Positions 44,357 through 52,355 of a stretch of DNA of 52,355 nucleotides are shown here, in pieces. The position numbers were made by a program, and so were the translations under genes. This stretch comes from Azolla pinnata. Taxonomy: Eukaryota; Streptophyta; Polypodiopsida; Salviniales; Salviniaceae. The stretch covers positions 2,204-54,558 of the forward strand of contig JBBBWG010009889.1 of the NCBI GenBank assembly GCA_037176905.1. Direction: 5' to 3'. Each line of letters begins with the position of its first letter. The first letter of the stretch is position 1. Under the pieces are notes generated by a model. It was not told the DNA's origin, searched no databases, and was given only the letters and a program-made list of their open reading frames with translations.

Positions 44357-45354
44357 TATCTCTTCAGCTAAAAGAAGCGCCTCTTCACGCATAAAACATT
44401 CAATGGCAATATGTCCATAGTTATGTACCACAAGAGAGCGAGTTGTATTATCATATTACAACTCTTATCAATGAAGGAGGTCACTTTACCAGAGTTTTCT
44501 GTGTTTGTTTATGCATAAGAGAAACTGAGACACGACTCCACATGGGGGCCAACATGAATGCTTAAACCAAACCGATTGTTGCAGGGCCTCTATCGATCCA
44601 TGTGAGTGGGAGAGATTTTAAATGAAAAACCTAGGTTTTCTGTCAAATTTCTGTTCTCAGCTGTTTACGAGAGTTGCCTTGAACCTTTTCGTTCTCTTAA
44701 ACCTTGATTAGTTTAGAAAAAAACAATAAATCTCCAGTGTGGGTGCAAAAATATGGCTCGGTGAAGAATCAATCCAACATAAGTTGCATAATTCTGTTTA
44801 CTCAAAATCAATCAAATTGGTTAACAATCTTAAAGAAAATAAAACTTTACATACCGCCGCATTTCTTTTAATATGACACGCAAGCCACCGCACTAATCTT
44901 TCCCCTTTAATAATGCAAAATATTTCATCTGTTTTTGAATTGTACAATGGTTTTGGGTTGTGTAAAAGATAGTAACCGAGAGCACGTGACATCATCTTGC
45001 TTTATCATGTTGTAGGAAGAGGTTGAAGATTTGACACACTAAGTCTAAAGAGTGCAAAAAACCACAGAGTTTTTAGTGGTTTTCCTGCATGGGCGTGTAA
45101 CAAATCTCTGGGATATACAACAATAAGACAAGCATGTTTTATCAACAGAAAAAATAGTTTTCAATCCACATAACATTTCTAAAGCCAAGCATCAGGTGGA
45201 GTTTTTTTGTCTTAGAAAAAGTTACAAATGACCAAGTGTCAGCAGATGTACAAATATTTAAGAGAACCAGTTGGTTAAGCCTTGCACTTCCTCAATGAGA
45301 GCTTTGTTCTCTTCGTGTTCAGTTTTGAGTAATCCTTATCCTTTTGCAACATTA
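44357..45354. other. Convergent 3' flanks of the membrane protein and cathepsin B genes
   Basis: The plus-strand membrane-protein gene and the minus-strand protease gene end toward each other. The segment should contain both 3' UTRs. I see no other gene. Confidence 0.55.
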
Positions 45355-48300
45355 TTACTGCGTTTCTAAGAGAATCTTCTGGCTTGCTGGCATTCCAGCA
45401 ACCACATTATCTTCAATACCACATTCATCCACTCCTCTTGCAATCATAAAATAGCCATCCTGCAAAAGTTAAATCCATTTCAAACAAAGAAGAAAGATAA
45501 TGAGGAATTAAATTTCGATAAAGAAGAAGAAAGAAAAAAGCCTAAATAGTTGAAGTAATGTCTATCTTTGGAGATCGATCAATACCCACCATTTCTCAGA
45601 TCAATTTTAATCTAGTCATACTCAACTCACCGTGATATTTGTTGTTAGAAATGTTTCCTTATCACAATTAGGGATGTAATTTGCCCTATTTGCTTACAAA
45701 GACGTATGCCAAGTGTTTCTTTCAGGAAAATTTTGAGGCTACCTCCATATATATGATGATTCGAATTCTGATCTTTAGCTGTTGCATTACTTTGTTTTCC
45801 TTCTTTCTTTTAACAGCAACATTTACATCGCTCTCATCTTTTCCGGGCTTTGAATATACTCTAAAACGATAGAGTATACTCTTTATGAAGTAACCCATTG
45901 GAATAACTGGAATGATCATAAGGCCATTTAAAGATATCCCTTGGGGCGTACATTAGTCATATCAAAAGTTGTGGGCAAGGGGGTTCTCAAATGCATATGT
46001 AGGATGTCGTATCCTATGCTTAGAAGGCACTCGGATTTTCATTCAATCTGATCCAATGCGATCACGATTGAATCTGATGTGATCAGATTCAATGAAAGTT
46101 TGAATATGATCATAACATACACTTAAAATGGATTATACTCTAATGTGAAAAACGAGTTTCACATGAGCTTTGATCTAGAGACGGCATAGTTAATCTCATG
46201 AATCCCTTCAAAAACAAATAATAAATGAGATCATATTTTAATTTTGTCTTTTATTAATTGAATGTAGACTTCTGCGACAGGATACGGGGATAATAGTACT
46301 GTTCCAGTCATTGCTGTGTGTGTAGAGAGATGTGTCAAGATATAGTTTATGTGAATTTATTACTCCCTATAGGTATAGTGGAATTGTTCTCACAATTGAT
46401 TTTGTACAAATCAGTGCTTGCAAGCTAGATGGGATAGTCATATAGTCATGACTCTTCCATGTGCCTGAGACTTGGTGAAATTAACATGAATCTGTGACTA
46501 GCCCAATGAATCTATCAAACCTGTTGCTCAAAACTCAAGCCCATTTAGCACAAACTTCACCACAATTGTATCATGTTTATAAATTTTGAGTTGAAAAGTT
46601 CTGTAAGATTAAATTGTGACTATTATCTGTGCGATTCTAACAAATTTAAAACCTCCCATGATCCATAAATGCTACGGTTTGACATCGTTCTCACATTCCC
46701 AATTTGTTATCAAAGCGAGGGGGCAATCCCAGATGCCTTTGGTCATTCCTCTTAAAAGATGAGACTAAGGTTCCAGACTGCCCACACCTTTTATCAAAAG
46801 GGGATGGCAATCATACTATTCCTTGGTCATTTGTCTTGAAAAACACGGAAATGGTTTCACATTGTTATCAAAATGGCAGGGTATCACAATATCCTTTATA
46901 GGCAGTTTTGGCCTCTGGAAAGACATCAGGATTCAACCATCTGGTTCAGATATCAGTAACTTGGGCTACTGATAACCTTTGATGGGATTGTTAGCATTCA
47001 ATATTTGGATGTGACCTTAGGTTGTATAAATAGATTAATTGAATATTCTATCTTCTATACTAACATAGCTTTGGAATTTGGAAACGTTTCTCAAGAAATA
47101 TCGTAACTCAATTGTTTATCTTATTTTTTCAAATATTGATCTTTCTCAAAACCCTCTCTGCCACATACAGAACTCTTTGTACAATGTTGAATCCCCTAGT
47201 CAGGTAGACATGAATTTATCCACCACTCTGCTCTACAAAGATGAAAAGAAATAAATTTCTCAGCATGGGGAATCTCCTTCTAAACAAATGATTGTGGTAG
47301 TCAGAGAACTGCAGTTCTCACGGTATGTGTTCATCGCATATGCCAAAAATGTTTGTTCACGTACTAACTAATCAATTATGATAGCCAAAGGATTGCGTTC
47401 TTGAATGGGATATCTTCCTTTTGAACAATTGACTGTGACAGTAACAAAGTGCTTACACATATCATTCATCAGATACTAGAAATAGTGAGGATCTATTTGG
47501 TGGATATTATCGGGGCTGCTTACCTCTCAGGAGCTTAGCACCCAAAGTCTGTCTGTACAAATTCATTGCCCATATTTGGAGTTTCCTTGGGATTGGTCAA
47601 GCTTTGGGCTGCCTTGACCCATCAAGTGCTCTACCTAAGCTACTCAGAGGGGGATAGCTCATATGTTGAATAGACTCAGGTTGTGTTTGCCTAAGGTTAT
47701 ACACCACATGTCTCTGTATGAATCAAATTGTACTTCACCATGCCATTGCTTTCGCTAACATTAAGCCATATTCTGATAATCTTTATATTATTTAATGACA
47801 CTTGTAACTTTGAATTGTGTGGGCTCATAAATATCATTGACTTTTGGCATGCTTAAATTTAGTGAATCCTATGGTCTTAGAATTTTTACTCTTTTTAGTG
47901 ATTAATATTCTAACAGTGAACTACAATGGATCCTATACTCCTGAGTCCTTAGTATGTACTTAAGTTCATTGAATGATAATTATTACAAAATAAGTTAGAC
48001 AATGTAACTTACACATATTCCCTTCCCTTTATTTCACGACACATATATGAAACCCTTCAGATGCACATGCATTACTGCAACTTAAAAAATCTTCAGGCGT
48101 GCGCTAGTGTAATAAGCACTTTTAGAAGTTTAGGACAAGAAGATAAAAATCTCACGACTGTATCATGTATTACCTGACCCCATTGTGTGTTCCATGAATT
48201 AGCCAATATCTGTAAGAATGATAGAATTGTTAGGATGGGCAGAACATATAATTAGCTTGTGAAATCTACAGGGCACATCTGTTTTAGAAAGTACATACCC

Positions 48301-51300
48301 AGTAATCAAGGCCATCATTAGTGGTACCCCAACCAATCAACTTAACTGCATGCCCACCGAGATAGCTTCCCTCTACATATTGATAGACTCCAGATTTGTA
48401 GTATGCAAAGTCCTGCTTGCACAGAAAGATAAAATTTCAAATGAACATAGCAAATGTAGAAGGCAAGATTCTATGAAACAATGTCCTTGATGGACATATA
48501 TAATGGGAACTTGGCTGGCAATAAAACTTTTTCCAGACAAAATTATACAGATAAATTACCTCATATACATGAAAAGATACTTCAACAGGCCCATTTGTGT
48601 AGATTTCTGCCATGATGTCATACGGATCAGACCCAACACGGTATGCATTTGATGCATAGTGTTTCACAGTTTGGTAATCTGCGTTGTTCTGGCATGCTTG
48701 AATACAATCTGGTGTTGGATACAGAGGCTCACATCCAGGGTGCTGACACCCACTTGCATCAAAATAAGGGACGCACTGAAACAAATGTCCAAAAACCATA
48801 AAACAATATCCACTATAATTCAATGGTATTTATTACACAGAAGCTAATACGGTTTCTCTTAAGAATCTAGACAAAGAAAAAACAAAGTAACTAGTGTGCA
48901 CAAACAATATGGCTTTTAAATTAGGATTAAGAAATTCGAAAACGCTGAATTTAATTTTGATTAGTAGAATATGAAATTCAGTTCCTTTTTACATGTCCTA
49001 ACAGTATGCAATATTTTTTAATAATGCCGTAGATATCTTTGGCAGGCTCTGTATTGCTGTGCAAACCACAACATCCAGAATAGGTCAACCCAAAGGCTAG
49101 TACATAAGCCAGGCTTAAGTTAATCAGCTGAACAAGGGCTAGTACATAAGCCAAGCTTAAGTTGATAAGCTGAACAAGGAATAATTTCAGCCCACGTCTA
49201 CATACCTCTGTTGTTACAACACCATTACGAACAAAGTATTGCCACGCATTCAGAGGGAAGCCTCCATTGCAACCAAATCCACATTCGAAGCCACAGCATG
49301 ATACTAAATCATTTTCTGACAGTGTAACTGACTGGATATAAAGCTTCTGGTTGTTAGAAATTTCCTTTAACTTATGAAATAAATTTTATTTAAAATCCAC
49401 TCACTTCATTGTAATGGATGCAAAACCGATCAGACAAAGCTTCAACTGCTCCGAATGCCCAGCAAGATCCACAATGTCCCTACCAAAAAGAATGTAAATC
49501 TCACAACAAAATATAAGTAAAAACAAAACCCACCAGAAATATCATGATAAAATTGTAATACATATGCACTTAATTCATAAGTCTCTAATACCTGATCTGA
49601 ATTGTAAATTGATATCCGGCATCAGGTGGTACAAATTTCCAAAAAAGCATTAAAAATAAGCGGAAGTTTAGTGACTTAGATATGATGTAATTCATTTTAA
49701 GAGAAAACCCTTAACTATCCTGGAGTTTTTCTTCCCCTGGTGCCCATAAGTTTCATAATCACTGACATACCCTTGGGACAGCCCTTGGAAGAGGGAAAAT
49801 GTCACAGAACAGCCGATACTTGTATGAATAGCCAATATTGCACATATTGATGTGAAAAATATTATAAAATGGGCATATAACTGCTCATATAACAAGGGCA
49901 TTTGAGTAAAGAAAAGAAAACAATGGCATTTTGGTAGAAAACAAAAAACCTTGGAGTGTTTCTTGAAATGAATGAAGTATCTGGCCCCAGGTTTCTCCTC
50001 TTACAAATGCCAAAGGGAGCCTAAGCTACCAAACAAAAAATGCACCTGAGCTACTGACCTAAAATGGTCTGCAAAGATGTACAATAAGGCCATGCATCTC
50101 TTGCATCAAAACTTGTTGGGAGTTGTAGATCTCGAGGGTGCCTTTGGATGGGAGCATCCCCTAGCTCAACGCCCATATATGCTCCCAAAAGTACTTTAAA
50201 ATCACCAACCTATGATCATGGACACATCCATCAAGCTAACTTTAAAACCAATATTAGTGCTTAAACTAAAAAGAATAAAAATGCTTACAGTTGCATTTAA
50301 AAATCTAGGGTTCAAGGCAGCTTTCCACGTTGCATTTGGATGATTGTTGATTCTGTCAACAAGTGCTTGCTGTAGGCAAAAGGAAAAAGGTCAATCTACA
50401 TGATAAATGATGTTAAAGACTGGTAGAGAACTAGTTCACTTCACAGTATGTCTTTATAAGACCCATGAACCTAATCAATATATTTGTATCGAGTTATAGT
50501 TCCTTCAAGTTGGATGATGCTCAAAATAACAAAATTTGGTTTAGCTTTCATTCATACAATGCTAGACAAATACTAAGCAAGGAATTTTGTTGATTTATAC
50601 TGTTTTTGAGGTTAATATATGCATGTTCCTAGCATTACCCAGACAGTTTGTAAACTTTTCGACACTGTTTAAGCGTTATTCCAATTTCATGGTTTCTATG
50701 AATCGATATCGATGGCATCAATGTCAAAAATTTATGGTTTGGCTATTGGCTAGCTGTAAGAAATATGATTTTTGCCGCCAGCACCAATGTTTTGTGAACC
50801 AGAATAATGATCATCACCATCATTATCATTGTCATCCCTTCTACTCAAGATATTGCATATTATGAACCGAATCTATCAAGTATCATCATCCCCATGTAAC
50901 ATACCTTGAATTTATGAAACAAATCAAGTGAACATCATCATCATCACGAGATTTGCTTGGTTGGAACAACCAAGTATCTTAAAGATCATTGCTATCAAGA
51001 ATCATGAACATGATTGGATTTATGAGAGCCATCTAGTAAGCACCATCGAGACCATCGGCAGCAGCATAAATATGCCTAATCGCATCAGCCAAGCCTTGCA
51101 AATCATTATCAAATCCTCATCATCATCACTGTTATTATGGTCACAAAGGATGCCTAAAGACATAAAGGATCCTTTTTGAGAACATCATCCTCATCAAAAC
51201 CTTCCTTTAACGGGCAAGTAAGAAAGCCAAACCAAGACCTGCACAACGACTAAAATAGCAGCAAGTACCTGCAAGATCAGATCCGCTTCCTCCTTCGCAT

Positions 51301-51550
51301 CGGAGAGGAATATCGTCTGCAAAAGAAAAAACAAGTTCAGAATGGGCAGAGAACCTTGTAAAGCTGCAAAATCGGGGGTTGTCGAGAAGGGGGTCTTTCG
51401 GCTAGACAAAGCAGCGCAAAACAAAACAAGTCTGGAAAGGGACGGGAGCCCTCGTTTGAAGCTTCAGAAGAAACGGGGTGATCGCCTTCAGGTACAGACC
51501 TGAGCGAAGAGGAGGGAGAGCGTGGCCAATCGGAGCCATGAATTGGCCAT
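45355..51550 (-). CDS. CTSB: Cathepsin B-like cysteine protease (C1A) with a 5-nt microexon
   Basis: Secretory/vacuolar papain-family protease; plant cathepsin B acts in senescence, immunity-linked cell death and protein turnover. Eleven exons (minus strand): 51550-51500, 51316-51269, 50369-50289, 50209-50059, 49596-49592, 49479-49405, 49331-49206, 48775-48560, 48412-48299, 48209-48174 and 45459-45355 (1,008 nt, 335 residues). The signal peptide is [17 protein letters not shown] plus the following residues. The propeptide has [16 protein letters not shown] and VGDFKVLLG, and the mature region starts near [14 protein letters not shown]. The active site is [20 protein letters not shown], with Gln112 and Cys118. 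[11 protein letters not shown] gives His272 and [10 protein letters not shown] gives Asn293. [16 protein letters not shown] and [17 protein letters not shown] mark the cathepsin B branch. The end is [20 protein letters not shown]. Gln112 comes from the microexon. The last intron is 2.7 kb. Confidence 0.95.
49095..49178. repeat. 42-bp tandem duplication in a cathepsin B intron
   Basis: GGCTAGTACATAAGCCAGGC and the following bases at 49095-49136 are repeated at 49137-49178 with three or so mismatches, in the intron between the exons coding VVTTE and CVPYF. Confidence 0.9.
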
Positions 51551-51790
51551 GGATGAGGAAACACAGGGAGAGGAACAAACAGAGACGGAGATGGAGATGG
51601 AGATGGAGACGGAGACGGAGACGGAGACGGAGATCGGAAGTCGGAAACGGAAAAGTATAGTCTTTCTTGGTCTTCTTCTTCTTCGTCGTCGTCTTCTTTT
51701 TGTTCTTCTTTCAGAGGTTCGAATCCCACCACAACCGCATCTTTCTTCGTCCACGCGTCAATTCCATGGTCGGAACAGTTGGCCTTTTCA
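51551..51790. promoter_or_regulatory. Upstream region of the cathepsin B gene with GGAGAC and TTC simple repeats
   Basis: Plus-strand (GGAGAT/GGAGAC)n at about 51586-51632 and (TTC/GTC)n at about 51670-51712 lie 35-160 bp upstream of the minus-strand start codon. They probably belong to the leader or promoter. Reading frames here are repeat-driven (SPSPSP and RRRRR). Confidence 0.6.
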
Positions 51791-52355
51791 GGCTCTCTTT
51801 TCTGATCTGATCCTGAAAGGAAGGGCTTCTTTGGCATGAGATGCTTCAGGTTTCTGCTGATCGAAGCTCGAGCTCGCAACAGTTCGCGGTTTTCAGGCTC
51901 TCTTTTTCTGATCCGATCCTGAAAGAAAGAGCTTCTTTGGCATGAGATGCTTCAGGTTTTTGCCAATCGAAGCTCGAGCTCGCAACAGTTCGCGGTTTTC
52001 AGGCTCTCTTTTCTGATCCGATCCTGAAAGGAAGAGCTTCTTGACATGAGATGCTTCAGGTTTTTGCCAATCGAAGCTCGAGCTCGCAACAGTTCGCGGC
52101 TTTCAGGCTCTCTTTTCTGATCCGATCCTGAAAGGAAGAGCTTCTTGACATGAGATTGCTTCAGGTTTTTGCCAATCGAAGCTCGAGCTCGCAACAGTTC
52201 GCGGTTTTCAGGCTCTCTTTTCTGATCCGATCCTGAAAGGAAGAGCTTCTTGACATGAGATGCTTCAGGTTTTTGCCAATCGAAGCTCGAGCTCGCAACA
52301 GTTCGCGGCTTTCAGGCTCTCTTTTCTGATCCGATCCTGAAAGGAAGAGCTTCTT
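51791..52355. repeat. ~104-bp tandem array, truncated by the window end
   Basis: A unit made of CTCTTTTCTGATCCGATCCT, GAAAGGAAGAGCTTCTTGAC, ATGAGATGCTTCAGG, TTTTTGCCAATCGAAGCTCG, AGCTCGCAACAGTTCGCGG and TTTTCAGG repeats about 5.4 times. The word TGCCAATCGA falls at 51961, 52065, 52170 and 52274, so the period is 104-105 bp. The leftmost copies are the most diverged, and the array runs past the window edge. A minus-strand frame is open across it, giving RARASIGKNLKH-type repeats, but it has no protein-like composition. Confidence 0.93.

Noticed and set aside
46691..46720. Copia-type primer-binding site (TTGTTATCAAAGC resembles TGGTATCAGAGC)
   Set aside because: There are several mismatches, no LTR pair was found, and no gag or pol frame is nearby in this cathepsin B intron.
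49597..49660. Longer cathepsin B exon upstream of ATCAG instead of a 5-nt microexon
   Set aside because: Extending upstream in phase meets TGA within 27 bases, with no AG acceptor between that stop and ATTCAG.
51714..51734. tRNA T-arm-like word AGGTTCGAATCCC
   Set aside because: The preceding 70 bases are TTC/GTC repeat with no D-arm or anticodon arm, so no cloverleaf can form.
51337..51879. A 180-codon minus-strand frame with SPSPSP and Glu/Asp tracts
   Set aside because: It is built from GGAGAC and TTC simple repeats, overlaps cathepsin B exon 1 and its first intron in another frame, and has no motif.
1..52355. CRISPR arrays, prokaryotic operons or phage-like modules
   Set aside because: None are present. 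The tandem repeats have no unique spacers of constant length, and all confident genes are spliced plant genes.

Overview
This is nuclear DNA from a land plant. The evidence is intron-rich genes with GT-AG junctions, plant-type (TTTAGGG)n repeats, telo-boxes, a nuclear gene for a plastid ribosomal protein with a Ser-rich transit peptide, and a ZTP29-type zinc transporter. A 12-exon homologue of the axonemal-dynein assembly factor DNAAF11/LRRC6 points to a lineage with flagellated sperm: bryophyte, lycophyte, fern, cycad or Ginkgo rather than a flowering plant or conifer. I cannot name the species.

Layout. 1-1919: TTC microsatellite and sequence without a recognisable gene. 1920-4788 (-): RPS3A (eS1), seven exons. 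4789-7085: its leader, then a telomere-like block containing a perfect 1,023-bp tandem duplication. 7086-8360: no confident gene. 8361-12328 (-): F-box/kelch protein with a 2.3-kb intron holding a ~120-bp degenerate tandem array. 12329-16035: microsatellites, a GATC/GAATCG-rich tandem array and unassigned sequence. 16036-19762 (-): MCTS1. 19830-20515: ATGC/ATGT microsatellite. 21464-24495 (-): TLCD4-like TLC-domain membrane protein, eight exons. 25129-25760 (+): weak hypothetical two-exon gene. 26228-30931 (+): ZTP29-like ZIP transporter, 12 exons. 32302-36580 (+): DNAAF11. 37053-38157 (-): plastid bL28. 38180-39658: GATC/GGAT tandem arrays ending in a 100-N scaffold gap. 39911-44356 (+): peptidoglycan-binding-like domain + one transmembrane helix + coiled coil. 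45355-51550 (-): cathepsin B-like protease, 11 exons, one of 5 nt. 51790-52355: ~104-bp tandem array running off the window.

The exon models were built by hand from homology, splice consensus and reading-phase bookkeeping; every accepted model stays open from ATG to stop. The genes do not form an operon or a pathway cluster. They are ordinary, mostly housekeeping loci separated by young tandem repeats. Three act in translation (RPS3A, MCTS1, bL28c), but nothing indicates that this is more than chance. I found no convincing previously undescribed multi-gene system. The items most worth a second look are the cathepsin B microexon carrying the oxyanion-hole Gln, the DNAAF11 homologue, the peptidoglycan-binding/coiled-coil membrane protein, and the telomere-like duplication built from the RPS3A leader.
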